A DNA stretch of 64,000 nucleotides from Brachyspira hampsonii (GCF_001746205.1 NZ_MDCO01000009.1:362544-426543); one strand, 5' to 3'. Shown: positions 1-9,533, counted from the first letter of the stretch. The notes: generated from the sequence alone by a model not told the origin. Translations and numbers: made by a program.

Positions 1-1729
1 ATTTTATAAACTTATCAGCATCTTTACTTTCAACTACAACAGCCATTCTCTCTTGAGATTCTGATATTGCTAGTTCAGTACCATTTAATCCTAAATATTT
101 TACAGGAAGTACATCAAGATTAATGTCTATTCCATCAGACAATTCTCCAATAGCAACTGAAACTCCGCCAGCACCAAAATCATTACATTTTTTTATTAAT
201 TTTGTAACCTCTTTATTTCTAAATAATCTCTGTATTTTTCTCTCTTCTGGGGCATTACCCTTTTGTACTTCAGCACCGCATAGTCTTAAAGATGTGTCAG
301 TATGGCTTTTTGATGAACCTGTAGCTCCTCCGCATCCATCTCTTCCTGTTCTTCCGCCAAGCACTATAACAATATCGCCTGATTTTGGTTTTTCTCTTCT
401 TACATAGCTTACCGGAACAGCTCCTACAACTGCCCCTACTTCAAGTCTTTTTGCTTTATATCCTTCATCGTATATTTCATTAACCAAACAAGTTGTAAGC
501 CCTATTTGGTTTCCATAGGAAGAATATCCAGCAGCTGCTGTAGTAGTAATTTTCTTTTGAGGAAGTTTTCCAGCCAAAGTATCTTCTAATTTTTCTAAGG
601 GGTTTGCACTTCCTGTAACTCTTATAGCCTGATATACATAGCTTCTTCCAGAGAGAGGATCTCTTATAGCACCTCCCAAACAAGTAGAAGCTCCCCCGAA
701 AGGTTCAATCTCTGTAGGGTGATTATGAGTTTCATTTTTAAACATTAATAAATATTTTTCTATTTTATTATTGCCATTTTCATCTACAGCATCAACATCT
801 ATATAGATAGAACATGCATTTATCTCATCTGAAATCTCTAAATCTTCAAGTTTGCCTTTTTTCTTTATATATTTTGCTGATATTGTTGCCATGTCCATTA
901 AGTTAATATCTCTTTTACTGTCAGCATCTTCACCGTAAAGCTCTTTTCTCATTTCATAGTATCTGTTAATGGCATTAAGTACCACTTCTGCAAAATTACT
1001 TTTATTATTTTCTTTTAATGCATCTTCCAACTGCACATCATTAATTTTTGTCATAAATGTTGTGTGTCTGCAGTGATCTGACCAATATGTATCAAGAACT
1101 TTTATTTCTGTTTCTGTCGGGTTTCTTTTCTCTTCGTTTTTGAAATAATTCTGTACGAACTCTATATCTTTATATGTCATAGCCAAATCAAGATTATTTC
1201 TATACTCTGCTAATTCTTCACTGTTAAAACTAATAAAGTTTTCTACATCTTTTATATCATCAGCCTTTTGAGATTCTTCTATTTCTAATTTGCTTAAATC
1301 TTTTTCTCTGCTTTCAACGGGGTTAATATAGAATTTTTTTATTTTTTCTATAGTGCTTTCATCAATATTTCCTTCAAAAACTATAACCTTACCGCTTACT
1401 ATAGAAACATTTTCAATATTGTTATATATTAGTTTAAGGCATTGAACTGCTGAATCTGCCCTTTGGTCAAACTGCCCTGGTAAATATTCTACTGCAAAAT
1501 ATTTTAAGTGTTCAAAATCTTTTTTTTCAACTATTTGATCAGTAGGAGGCTCTGAAAATATTACTTTAATAGAGTTTTGTAACTGGCTTTCTTCTATGTT
1601 AAATATATCATAAACATTGAGAAGTCTTACACTAGATTTTATTTTAAAATTTTCTTTTAATTGATTTTCTAATCTTTTAGCTTCCAAATTAAAGCCGTCT
1701 TTTTTTTCTATAAAGATACGATAATTCAT
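1..1729 (-). CDS. purL: Phosphoribosylformylglycinamidine synthase, N-terminal part (runs off the window)
   Basis: This enzyme converts FGAR to FGAM with ATP and glutamine in purine synthesis. Reading leftward from an ATG at 1729-1727, I translate 576 codons without a stop to the window edge, so the C-terminal part lies outside. The stretch around 670-740 reads KNETHNHPTEIEPFGGAST, the hallmark of the FGAM synthase ATP-binding half, followed by TCLGGAIRDPLSGR. Further on come DFGAGGVSVAIGELSDG and SESQERMAV, also typical. The N-terminal ~150 residues resemble the PurS-like linker of large single-chain PurL. An AGGAAA ribosome site and a sigma-70 promoter lie upstream. The family call is firm; whether the glutaminase is fused or separate cannot be seen. 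Confidence 0.93.
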   Translation of the reverse strand, partial: MNYRIFIEKKDGFNLEAKRLENQLKENFKIKSSVRLLNVYDIFNIEESQLQNSIKVIFSEPPTDQIVEKKDFEHLKYFAVEYLPGQFDQRADSAVQCLKLIYNNIENVSIVSGKVIVFEGNIDESTIEKIKKFYINPVESREKDLSKLEIEESQKADDIKDVENFISFNSEELAEYRNNLDLAMTYKDIEFVQNYFKNEEKRNPTETEIKVLDTYWSDHCRHTTFMTKINDVQLEDALKENNKSNFAEVVLNAINRYYEMRKELYGEDADSKRDINLMDMATISAKYIKKKGKLEDLEISDEINACSIYIDVDAVDENGNNKIEKYLLMFKNETHNHPTEIEPFGGASTCLGGAIRDPLSGRSYVYQAIRVTGSANPLEKLEDTLAGKLPQKKITTTAAAGYSSYGNQIGLTTCLVNEIYDEGYKAKRLEVGAVVGAVPVSYVRREKPKSGDIVIVLGGRTGRDGCGGATGSSKSHTDTSLRLCGAEVQKGNAPEERKIQRLFRNKEVTKLIKKCNDFGAGGVSVAIGELSDGIDINLDVLPVKYLGLNGTELAISESQERMAVVVESKDADKFIK

Positions 1730-1764
1730 TGATACTATTTCCTAATTAATTTTTTAATATAATG

Positions 1765-1792
1765 ATTATATATCCAATGCTTATTATATCAA
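1765..1792 (-). promoter_or_regulatory. Sigma-70 promoter for purL
   Basis: On the minus strand TTGATA (1792-1787) and TATAAT (1770-1765) are separated by 16 nt, about 35 nt upstream of the purL start. No purine riboswitch-like fold was recognised between them and the ATG. Confidence 0.6.
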
Positions 1793-1967
1793 TAGTTTTG
1801 AAAAGTGATTTTTATTATAATTATTTCTATTAAAATAAATTCTTAATAATTTTTAATCGATAGTTCATTATTTTTTACTGTAATTACTCATATAAAAAGA
1901 AAATGACTATTTTTAATTTTTATATTAATGTTATAATAATATAAGAATTTTGTTATGAGGCTATAAC

Positions 1968-2351
1968 ATGAAAATATCTCATATTGCTGTTTGGGTTAAA
2001 GATTTAGAGAGTATTAAAAATTTTTATATTAAGTATTTTAACTGTAAATGCAATGATAAATATATTAATGAGAAGAAAGGTTTTGAATCATATTTTCTAA
2101 CATTTGAAGATAACTGCCGATTGGAAATAATGACTAGAAAGGATATAAAGAATAGAAACACTAATGATGATATATACGGTTTTGCTCATATTGCAGTATC
2201 TGTTGGAAGTAAAGAAAAAGTTGACAGCCTCACAAAAGAATTAGAGAGTGACGGATTTAAAATCGCATCATATCCAAGAACAACAGGCGACGGATATTAT
2301 GAGAGCGTAATACTTGATAATGAAAATAATAAAATAGAAATAACAATATAA
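1968..2351 (+). CDS. VOC (glyoxalase/bleomycin-resistance) family protein
   Basis: 127 residues, the size of a single vicinal-oxygen-chelate unit with two beta-alpha-beta-beta-beta modules. It starts MKISHIAVWVKDLE, and the second module starts at GFAHIAVSV (about residue 71). The metal-ligand-like residues are H5, E56 (LEIM), H74 and a C-terminal Glu (IEITI or YYESVIL), as in glyoxalase I-type proteins. The substrate is unknown. A TGAGG ribosome site precedes the ATG. The next gene begins 10 nt downstream, so the two are probably co-transcribed. Confidence 0.82.
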   Translation: MKISHIAVWVKDLESIKNFYIKYFNCKCNDKYINEKKGFESYFLTFEDNCRLEIMTRKDIKNRNTNDDIYGFAHIAVSVGSKEKVDSLTKELESDGFKIASYPRTTGDGYYESVILDNENNKIEITI

Positions 2352-2361
2352 GGAGATAAAA

Positions 2362-4059
2362 ATGAAAAATATATACTTCTTTATCTTTTGCTTACTAATG
2401 GGCTTTATTATTAACTCATGCTATGATAAAACATCGCATAAAATAAAAGTTTATCATAATGGTAATATACTCACTATGAAAGGAGATGAGGCTTCTTATG
2501 CTAAGGCTATTGAAGTAAGAGATAATACTATTATGAAGGTAGCCTATACAGAAGAAGATAAAAAGAGTTTAATAAATAATGTATATGCTGAAATAGTAGA
2601 CTTGAATGGTAAAACTTTAATGCCTTCTTTTATAGATGCACATAGTCATATGGTGAGATTTGCTCAGTCGCTTACTACAGTAGATTTGACAGGATCTACT
2701 AATATGCTTGAGATTGCTCAGAAAATTACTAATTATATAGAAGTTAATAAATTAAAACCAGATGCTTGGGTAGTTGGTTTCGGATATGATAATAATTTAC
2801 TGCCAAATAAAAAAAATCCAGACAGAGATGATTTAGATAAAATTTCTACTACTCATCCAATATTTATAACTCATGCTTCTGGACATGTCGGAGCTATGAA
2901 TTCAAAGGCACTAGAAGAGTTTGGAGTTAATGAAAATACTCCAGATATACCCGGAGGTGTGATAGCAAGATATCCTAACAGCAGAAAACCTACAGGATAT
3001 ATGGAAGAGGCAGCATTTATGCATTATGCACAAAGTATCAAATTTTCTTTTACAGATGAGGACTTGATGAACTTTATCAATCAGGCAGAAGATGTTTATT
3101 TGGGATACGGTATTACAACAGCACAGGATGCTTTAATTTCTACGGCAGAATTTCCTCTTATAAATAATATGATAACTAATAACAGATTTAGAATTGATGT
3201 TATAGGTTTTATAGATTTGAAAAATTCTTATTCATTAGCAAAAACCAATAGTGATATGATAGGAAATTACAAAAACAGATTTAAAATAGGAGGATATAAA
3301 ATATTTTTAGACGGTTCTCCTCAGGCAAAGACAGCATGGCTTGAACAGCCTTATGTAAGCGGTCCTGCAAGATATAGAGGATATGGAATATATAGTAATA
3401 GCGATGTAGAAAAATTTGTAGAAACTGCATTAGATGATAAAATGCAGCTTCAGGCTCATTGTAACGGTGATGCAGCAGCAGATCAGTATATCAATGCATT
3501 CAGTAATGTTATGATAAAAAGAAATACTACTAATAATTACAGAGCAGTTTTAGTACATAGCCAAATAATAAGAGAAGAACAATATACTTCTATGTCAAAC
3601 CTTAATATTATACCTTCTATATTTGTAGCACATGTATATTATTGGGGAGATGTTCATTTGGCAAATTTAGGTATGGAAAGAGCTTCTCAGATTAGTGCTT
3701 CAAAAACAGCATTAAATAATAATTTGTGCTTCACATATCATCAGGACACACCTGTTATCAAACCTAATATGCTTGAAACTATTTGGTGTGCTGTTAATAG
3801 GATTACAAGAGACGGAGTATTACTAGGCGAAAATCAGAAGGTTACTCCTTATGAGGCTTTAAAGGCTATAACTATTAATGCTGCTTATCAAAATAAAGAA
3901 GAAGATATAAAAGGAACTATTGAAGAGGGTAAATTTGCAGATTTGGTGATATTAAGCGATAATCCTCTAACATGCGATCCTGTAAAAATAAAAGATATAG
4001 AAGTGCTTGAAACTATAAAAGAAGGAAAAACTTTATATACAAAAAAATCTGAATTATAA
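2362..4059 (+). CDS. YtcJ-like amidohydrolase, predicted lipoprotein
   Basis: 565 residues. An N-terminal signal peptide ends in a lipobox (IINSC, Cys20), so the enzyme is probably anchored outside the inner membrane. The metal-dependent hydrolase core follows: PSFIDAHSHM (about residues 89-98) provides the HxH metal ligands. Downstream are further His segments (LQAHCNGDAA, VLVHSQ, YHQDTPV) and the terminal EGKFADLVILSDNP motif of the composite beta-sandwich. This arrangement matches the YtcJ/exoenzyme-regulatory amidohydrolase group; the substrate is unknown. The start is preceded by AGGAGATAAAA. It shares a transcript with the VOC gene and is followed by a good terminator. Confidence 0.85.
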   Translation: MKNIYFFIFCLLMGFIINSCYDKTSHKIKVYHNGNILTMKGDEASYAKAIEVRDNTIMKVAYTEEDKKSLINNVYAEIVDLNGKTLMPSFIDAHSHMVRFAQSLTTVDLTGSTNMLEIAQKITNYIEVNKLKPDAWVVGFGYDNNLLPNKKNPDRDDLDKISTTHPIFITHASGHVGAMNSKALEEFGVNENTPDIPGGVIARYPNSRKPTGYMEEAAFMHYAQSIKFSFTDEDLMNFINQAEDVYLGYGITTAQDALISTAEFPLINNMITNNRFRIDVIGFIDLKNSYSLAKTNSDMIGNYKNRFKIGGYKIFLDGSPQAKTAWLEQPYVSGPARYRGYGIYSNSDVEKFVETALDDKMQLQAHCNGDAAADQYINAFSNVMIKRNTTNNYRAVLVHSQIIREEQYTSMSNLNIIPSIFVAHVYYWGDVHLANLGMERASQISASKTALNNNLCFTYHQDTPVIKPNMLETIWCAVNRITRDGVLLGENQKVTPYEALKAITINAAYQNKEEDIKGTIEEGKFADLVILSDNPLTCDPVKIKDIEVLETIKEGKTLYTKKSEL

Positions 4060-4085
4060 ATTGATTAAACAAAATAAAATTATAA

Positions 4086-4125
4086 ATTACTGCATTTTTT
4101 ATAAAAATAAATGCAGTAATTTTTT
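4086..4125 (+). terminator. Rho-independent terminator after the amidohydrolase
   Basis: Perfect 12-bp stem: ATTACTGCATTT (4086-4097) pairs with AAATGCAGTAAT (4109-4120), followed by a T run. It may also serve leftward transcription. Confidence 0.88.
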
Positions 4126-4522
4126 ATATATTATGTTTTTCTAATTCTATAATTTTTCTAATCTTAGCAAAATAAATTATATATATAATCACCGTAGATA
4201 TTAAAATAGCAATTACAAATCTTAAAGTTATGTTCAAAAGTGTAACCTCATATAGTCCTTTTAAATACAAAATGAAATATAGTATATTAAAAAAAGTATT
4301 AACTATAAAAGACTGAAAAAGAATATATTTAATTTGTCCTATAGCGTACAATAAATTAGATATGATATTATAATATGCATAGAATATATAAAAAGTAAAA
4401 AGTATCATAATCAATGACATAACAGATTCAAGATTTTGATCATTCATTATATACTTTATGAAATATTTGTATGTAGGTATTAATGCTATACATATAATAG
4501 ATTTATTTGTTATAGATATAAA
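4124..4522 (-). pseudogene. C-terminal remnant of a MATE-type transporter
   Basis: The frame is open from a stop at 4525-4523 to the stop at 4124 (about 132 codons); the first ATG is at 4447 (107 residues). The product is almost all hydrophobic helix. It includes NLLYAIGQIKYILFQSFIVN and a following helix pair, which looks like the last two or three helices of a MATE efflux protein of about 450 residues. No ribosome site precedes the ATG, and the frame upstream of the ATG also reads like transporter sequence, as expected for a decayed gene rather than a small membrane protein. The alternative is a genuine short membrane protein. Confidence 0.5.
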
Positions 4523-4638
4523 TCATAAAATATTAACGATGTATTGACATCAATATTTTTATTTATAAAATTTTTCTAAATAAAATAAAAACTAATATTT
4601 ATTAATTATTGCTTAATAATAAAAATAGAGTATAAAAT

Positions 4639-4667
4639 TTGATTTTTGAGATTTTTTTTACTATACT
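4639..4667 (+). promoter_or_regulatory. Sigma-70 promoter for the EF-G-like gene
   Basis: TTGATT (4639-4644), 17 nt spacer, TATACT (4662-4667). This leaves a leader of about 125 nt before the ATG at 4801, in which I see no clear fold. The remainder of the gap 4523-4638 shows no feature. Confidence 0.65.
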
Positions 4668-4800
4668 TGAGTTATCATGCATTACTTAGTTTTCTATGAA
4701 TCAGCTTATTCTTTAAGCTTCTTTAGAAACAAGTCAAATCATATAACAAATAATAATCTATTACATCAAAATAATTTCTGTTACCAAAGGAGGAATGTTT

Positions 4801-6891
4801 ATGGGAAAAATTTATAACCCAGAAAGTATTCGTAATGTTGCACTTTTAGGACATGTGGGAAGCGGTAAAACTAGTTTGAATGAAGCCTTACTCTATAGAG
4901 CTAAATCTATAGATAAAAAAGGTGAAATCGAAAGAGGAACTACAGTCAGTGATTATACAGACGAAGAAATCAAGCAAAAAATGTCCATAAGAACTTCTTT
5001 AAGTTTGATAGAATGGAAGGAGCATAAAATTAATTTGCTGGACATTCCTGGGTCTGGTGATTTCAGCGGTGAGATTAACCCTGCTTTAAGAGTAGCTGAA
5101 TCATGCATAGTTGTTATAGATGCAGAATTCGGAATACAAATAGAAACAGAAAAACATTGGCAGATGGCTAATAGTTTCAGAAGACCTAGAATAGTATTTA
5201 TCAATAAAATAGATAAAGAAATGGTTGATCATAAAGCTTTATTAGAAAAAATCGAAAATAACTTTAAAGAACCTCCTGTAGTTCCTATACAAATTCCTAT
5301 GGGTAACGGTAAAGATTTTAAAGGTATAATAGATGTTATTTATCATAAAGCATATTTCAGAGATGATCATGGAAAAATAGTAGAGGCAGAAATACCTGAA
5401 GAATATTATGAAGAGTACAGGACAACCCGCGATAGATTAAAAGAATTAGTATGCGAAGTTGATGACGGACTTATGGAAAGATACTTAGACGGCGGCAAAT
5501 TTACAGATGAAGAATATATAGAAGCTCTAACAAAATCTATACTTCAATATAAAGTAGTACCTATTTTATTTGGAACTTCTATAAGAGATATAGGTATGGG
5601 AGCAGTTCTTGATACCATAATAAGATATATGCCTTCGCCTTCTTATGTACCTGTTACAGACGGCACAGACCTTCTCACTAATGAACCTGCAACAAGAAGC
5701 ATATTGGGTGATAATAATCCTTTCGCTGCCTTTGTATTCAAAACTACTATAGATCAATATGCCGGAAGAATATCTTTCTTTAAAGTTCGTTCAGGAAGTA
5801 TAAAAAGCGGCGATGAAATATATAATTCCAGAACAAGTAAAAAAGAAAAAGTATCTCATATATATATGGCTAGAGGAAAAAAACAAATAGAAAGCGATAC
5901 TATTACAGCAGGAGATATAGGAGTATTAGCAAAACTTTCAGACTGCAGAACAGGTGATACTATAAGTTCTCCGTCTGCTCCATTCCAATTCTTACCGCTT
6001 AAAGTACCTCAGCCTATATACTTTACCGCTATTAAAATACTCAAAAATGATATAAAAGCTCTTGAAGTTCTTGATACTATTGCTCAGGAAGATTTAACTT
6101 TCCATGTAGAGTATGACAGTGAAACTAAAGAAACTATTATTAAAGCTATGGGTGCTTTACAGGTAAAATTAGCATTGGAGAGAGTAGTATCTCTTACTAA
6201 AGCTGAAATAGAACAAAGTGTTCCTAGAGTAGCATACAGAGAAACTATAAGAAAGAAAGCTCAGGCACAATACAGACATAAAAAACAATCCGGAGGAAGC
6301 GGACAGTTCGGAGAAGTTCATCTAGAAGTAGAACCTCTTCCTAGAGACGGCGGTTATGAATTTGTTAATGATATATTTGGAGGAGCCATACCTAAACAAT
6401 ATATACCGGGAGTAGAAAAAGGTATACAAGATGCTATGGCACAGGGACCTTTGGGAAGATATCCTATGGTAGATATAAAAGTAAGACTTTTTGACGGTAA
6501 ATACCATGATGTAGATTCTAATGAATTGTCATTTAGAATAGCAGGTTCTATGGCAGCAAAAGAAGCGTTCAAAAATGCAAGCCCTGTATTATTAGAGCCT
6601 ATTATGAAAGTTACAGTTTATGTGCCTGAGGAGTTTACAGGTGCTATAATGAATGAACTTACAGGTAAAAGAGGAAAAATTTTGGGTATGGAAGCAGCAT
6701 CAAATACTATACAGATGATTAAAGCTGAAGTTCCATTATCTGAAATGCTTACTTACTCTATAGAAATGAAAGCATCTACTTCAGGAAAAGGTACTTTTGA
6801 AATGGAACATTCCCACTATCAAGAGCTTACAGGACCTTTAGCCGATAAGGTTATAGAGGAAAGAAAAGCATTGCTTGGCAGCGGAGAGTAA
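4801..6891 (+). CDS. Elongation factor G-like GTPase (EF-G2/FusA2 type)
   Basis: 696 residues with all five EF-G domains. The P-loop is GHVGSGKT (17-24) instead of the AHIDAGKT of true EF-G. G3 is DIPGSGDF instead of DTPGHVDF, and G4 is NKID. Domain IV carries YRHKKQSGGSGQFGEV, and the C-terminus is EF-G domain V-like (ELTGKRGKILGME). These features fit the EF-G-like paralog family rather than translocase EF-G; a separate fusA is expected elsewhere. The role is uncertain (ribosome-associated GTPase or stress factor). The ATG at 4801 is chosen over 4795 because GGAGG lies 6-7 nt upstream of it. The catalytic His of switch II is absent. Confidence 0.88.
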   Translation: MGKIYNPESIRNVALLGHVGSGKTSLNEALLYRAKSIDKKGEIERGTTVSDYTDEEIKQKMSIRTSLSLIEWKEHKINLLDIPGSGDFSGEINPALRVAESCIVVIDAEFGIQIETEKHWQMANSFRRPRIVFINKIDKEMVDHKALLEKIENNFKEPPVVPIQIPMGNGKDFKGIIDVIYHKAYFRDDHGKIVEAEIPEEYYEEYRTTRDRLKELVCEVDDGLMERYLDGGKFTDEEYIEALTKSILQYKVVPILFGTSIRDIGMGAVLDTIIRYMPSPSYVPVTDGTDLLTNEPATRSILGDNNPFAAFVFKTTIDQYAGRISFFKVRSGSIKSGDEIYNSRTSKKEKVSHIYMARGKKQIESDTITAGDIGVLAKLSDCRTGDTISSPSAPFQFLPLKVPQPIYFTAIKILKNDIKALEVLDTIAQEDLTFHVEYDSETKETIIKAMGALQVKLALERVVSLTKAEIEQSVPRVAYRETIRKKAQAQYRHKKQSGGSGQFGEVHLEVEPLPRDGGYEFVNDIFGGAIPKQYIPGVEKGIQDAMAQGPLGRYPMVDIKVRLFDGKYHDVDSNELSFRIAGSMAAKEAFKNASPVLLEPIMKVTVYVPEEFTGAIMNELTGKRGKILGMEAASNTIQMIKAEVPLSEMLTYSIEMKASTSGKGTFEMEHSHYQELTGPLADKVIEERKALLGSGE

Positions 6892-6921
6892 TAATTAGAG
6901 GTAATGTATATAAAAATAAAG

Positions 6922-6950
6922 TTGATATTTTTTATATACTATCATATAAT
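6922..6950 (+). promoter_or_regulatory. Sigma-70 promoter for the PtsN-like gene
   Basis: TTGATA (6922-6927), 17 nt spacer, perfect TATAAT (6945-6950), about 30 nt upstream of the ATG at 6981. Confidence 0.7.
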
Positions 6951-6980
6951 ATTAGAATATGTATAAAACTAGGAGATTGT

Positions 6981-7799
6981 ATGCTCAAAATAATTGACAA
7001 AATCACAAAAGAACATGTATTTGAAGATTTGGAATCAAAAGACAAAGAATCACTTTTTAGAGCGTTAAGTGAAAAAATTGCACCAGTTGCTTCTGCTTCT
7101 GCAGATGCTATATTCGATGCATTCAAAAAACGTGAAGATGAATACACTACTAACATTGGAAATGGGGTTGCTGTTCCTCATGGAAGAATACAAGGTTATG
7201 GAAAAACTGATATATTTGTTGGTTTCTTAAAAGATGAAATTAACTATGATTCAGATTCTGATGAAAAAAGTCCTGTTAAACTTGTATTTGCAATACTTTC
7301 CGATCTTGATAACCCGCAGGATTACCTTCTTAACCTTTCTCAAATTTTCTTCTTGGTAAATCAAAAAGAAATACTTGATAAAGTTATGGCTACTAAAAGC
7401 TATGATGAACTTGCTTCTGTTTTAGAATCATTCAAAAAATTAGATGAAAAATTTGAAGCTGAAAAACAAATTAAATTCTTAATTGAACTTGAAAGAGCTG
7501 AAATACAAATTAAAGCCTATGAACTTTACAGCTCTACTCACTCTCAGCAAAAATCTGATGTTGTTTTAGAAGAGTATAAAAAATACAAAGACACTATATT
7601 AAGCAAAATTGATGTTGCTGTATTAGAAAATTACAAAAGAATTAAAGAAAATAAAGGTGAAGCCCTAGCTAAAATAGAAAATTATAAATGCAGTGCTTGT
7701 AATGTTGCTATACCTAAAATGACTGTTAATGAAGTTAGAAGACAAAATCAAATTATTATGTGTTTCCACTGCGGAAGAATATTATTCACTACTGACTGA
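6981..7799 (+). CDS. PtsN-like EIIA domain fused to a C-terminal zinc ribbon
   Basis: 272 residues. Residues 1-150 form a PTS EIIA type-2 domain with the phospho-acceptor motif VAVPHGRI (His67), like PtsN (EIIA-Ntr). A helical, probably coiled-coil segment follows (about 155-230). The end is a four-cysteine ribbon: CSAC at 237-240 and CFHC at 261-264. This last part resembles the ribbon of coiled-coil-plus-zinc-ribbon proteins. The protein is probably a phosphorylation-responsive regulator; no sugar permease is adjacent. The ribosome site is AGGAG. A lipoprotein gene starts 8 nt after the stop, probably in the same transcript. Confidence 0.85.
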   Translation: MLKIIDKITKEHVFEDLESKDKESLFRALSEKIAPVASASADAIFDAFKKREDEYTTNIGNGVAVPHGRIQGYGKTDIFVGFLKDEINYDSDSDEKSPVKLVFAILSDLDNPQDYLLNLSQIFFLVNQKEILDKVMATKSYDELASVLESFKKLDEKFEAEKQIKFLIELERAEIQIKAYELYSSTHSQQKSDVVLEEYKKYKDTILSKIDVAVLENYKRIKENKGEALAKIENYKCSACNVAIPKMTVNEVRRQNQIIMCFHCGRILFTTD

Positions 7800-7807
7800 T
7801 AACATTA

Positions 7808-8221
7808 ATGATAAATAATTTATTAAAAATATGGACAGCTAAAAGAAATACTTTTATAATACTTCTTTTAGCTTTCCTTTATATTTCATGTTCGCCTAAT
7901 AAACCTAGCTCAAGCATTTCTGAGTTTTATAACTACCCTAATCCCTTTTCGCCTTCTAATGGTGAGAATACTACATATAAAGTATCTATTAAAAGCGGTG
8001 AAATTATAAGTGCTAAAGTGGAAATATATTCTCAAAATGGTGATTTAATGGATTCAAAAGATTTAATTATTGATGCTTCAAAAAAAACAGCTGCTTGTAT
8101 ATGGTCTGGACTTGATAAAAATGGTAAATATCTTCCTTCTGCTGTTTATAATGCTAAAGCAACAGTGAAAGATAATCAGGATTCCACATTCACAGCCGAA
8201 TTCAAAACTTCTATAAGATAA
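7808..8221 (+). CDS. Lipoprotein with FlgD/Ig-like beta-sandwich domain
   Basis: 137 residues. Hydrophobic segment 14-27 ends in a lipobox (LYISC). The mature part begins with YNYPNPFSPS followed by alternating beta strands (KVEIYSQNGDLM, AACIWSGLDKNGKYLPSAVY). This is the pattern of the FlgD Ig-like / secretion C-terminal beta-sandwich (NPFNP...YDLKG...WDGKDENG). The function is unknown; surface or periplasmic anchoring is likely. The ribosome site is weak, so translation may be coupled to the upstream EIIA gene. Confidence 0.72.
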   Translation: MINNLLKIWTAKRNTFIILLLAFLYISCSPNKPSSSISEFYNYPNPFSPSNGENTTYKVSIKSGEIISAKVEIYSQNGDLMDSKDLIIDASKKTAACIWSGLDKNGKYLPSAVYNAKATVKDNQDSTFTAEFKTSIR

Positions 8222-8324
8222 AACAAGCAAATTAAAATCAAACTATAAAAAAGACTTATTTTCAATATTAATTAAATAAGCTTTGTATTATTGTTAGCGA
8301 TAAACTTTTTATTTATGCATTCTT

Positions 8325-8362
8325 AAAAATTAAGCTGACAACTTCATTATTCAGTTATCAGC
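8325..8362 (-). terminator. Terminator for the 373-residue protein gene
   Basis: On the minus strand GCTGATAACT (8362-8353) pairs with AGTTGTCAGC (8343-8334); the one unmatched position is a G-U wobble. A TTAATTTTT tract follows. The stem is better in leftward RNA than in rightward RNA. Confidence 0.7.
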
Positions 8363-8377
8363 TATTCATTTATCGCT

Positions 8378-9499
8378 TTAATTAGAATTCTTTATTTTTT
8401 CTATCCAAGTATTATATTCTTCATCTGATATTTCATCTAATATCTTCACATAAGGTTTTAATTTCTGATGAGGTTTTGTGAAATAGCTTATATCCCATTT
8501 TACAGGTTTTGTCCACATTCCTTCACTATCCATAATCAATATATGAGTGCCGTCCAAATCAGGAATTTCTTCCGGAGACATATCGCTATATAATATTTTA
8601 TAACAATCCAATTCGCCATTCTCATCTTCAATATTGTAACTGCCGTCTTTTTGAAGTGCATATATTGTGTAATACTGCTGATGTGCCTCTGTTTCCATTA
8701 ATTCCTGAGGATGTTCATCTCCAATGGCTATATTATAAATAGTTTCATTAAACTCATAATTATCTATACCGTATCTTTTTAATAATCCTTTTTTATATAA
8801 TTCTGCTTCTAATAGTGTTATAAGATAATATCCATTACTCATATCTGAAGCCTCTATATAAAAACCTCTCTGTACTTTACGAGAAAGAACGAGGATTTTA
8901 GTCTTACAGCATGCCTCTATACCAATATGTATATATGATAAAGCATTAATATAAGGCTCTAAATATTCTATATGATCTTCAAGTCCTAAATTAATAAAAT
9001 ACTTTCTTAAATCCTGATTGGAACATATAACAGTCATAACAGGAGGAATCATCATATCTATTCCAATAAATGCCTCTAACGGTTTATAATCTAATCTGTA
9101 CATAATATCTATATTAATGCGGGCTATATCATCATCAGTAAGATCATCTTCATCTACATTATAAAACTGAGCAGCATTCTCTATAAAACGGCAGGCATTA
9201 TCTATATTTCTAAAAAATAAATTAATAATATTTTTACCTATTTCATCATCTATTATATCCTCATGATGAAGCGAATGTCCTACAAAATTGGCAGCATAGT
9301 ATGATTTTAGTATATCCATATTTTCAAATTCTGATGCTATTTGTCTGCATATATCCAATTCTTTATCATGATTTTCTTTTACATACTCTTTTAATTTTAA
9401 AAATTTCTCATTTTGAGATACAAGTTTTTTATTTGCAACTTCTTCAACATGTGATTTTTGCTTAGTATAGTCAATATACTCTTTTAATATGTCTTCCAT
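8378..9499 (-). CDS. Uncharacterised soluble protein, 373 residues
   Basis: I do not recognise the family. The protein is acidic, has no signal peptide or membrane segment, and appears mostly helical in its first 240 residues. Its C-terminal part is Asp/Glu-rich and may be a small beta domain (TIYALQKDGSYNIEDENGEL, HILIMDSEGMW). A conserved-looking motif is FVGHSLHHEDIIDDE (about 73-87). It has a good AGGAGAT ribosome site and its own terminator. It is a single gene, 34 nt downstream of DUF554 on the same strand. Confidence 0.8.
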   Translation of the reverse strand: MEDILKEYIDYTKQKSHVEEVANKKLVSQNEKFLKLKEYVKENHDKELDICRQIASEFENMDILKSYYAANFVGHSLHHEDIIDDEIGKNIINLFFRNIDNACRFIENAAQFYNVDEDDLTDDDIARINIDIMYRLDYKPLEAFIGIDMMIPPVMTVICSNQDLRKYFINLGLEDHIEYLEPYINALSYIHIGIEACCKTKILVLSRKVQRGFYIEASDMSNGYYLITLLEAELYKKGLLKRYGIDNYEFNETIYNIAIGDEHPQELMETEAHQQYYTIYALQKDGSYNIEDENGELDCYKILYSDMSPEEIPDLDGTHILIMDSEGMWTKPVKWDISYFTKPHQKLKPYVKILDEISDEEYNTWIEKIKNSN

Positions 9500-9533
9500 T
9501 GATAATATCTCCTAACATTTTTTATATATTATA

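Noticed and set aside
123..407. Open frame of 94 codons on the plus strand
   Set aside because: Lies antisense within purL, which is clearly coding on the minus strand; no ribosome site.
480..683. Minus-strand frame of 67 codons
   Set aside because: Different frame inside purL; the PurL signature is read in the other frame across the same bases.
4668..4800. Leader of the EF-G-like gene as a riboswitch
   Set aside because: No long complementary stems or GC islands seen; simple AT-rich leader.
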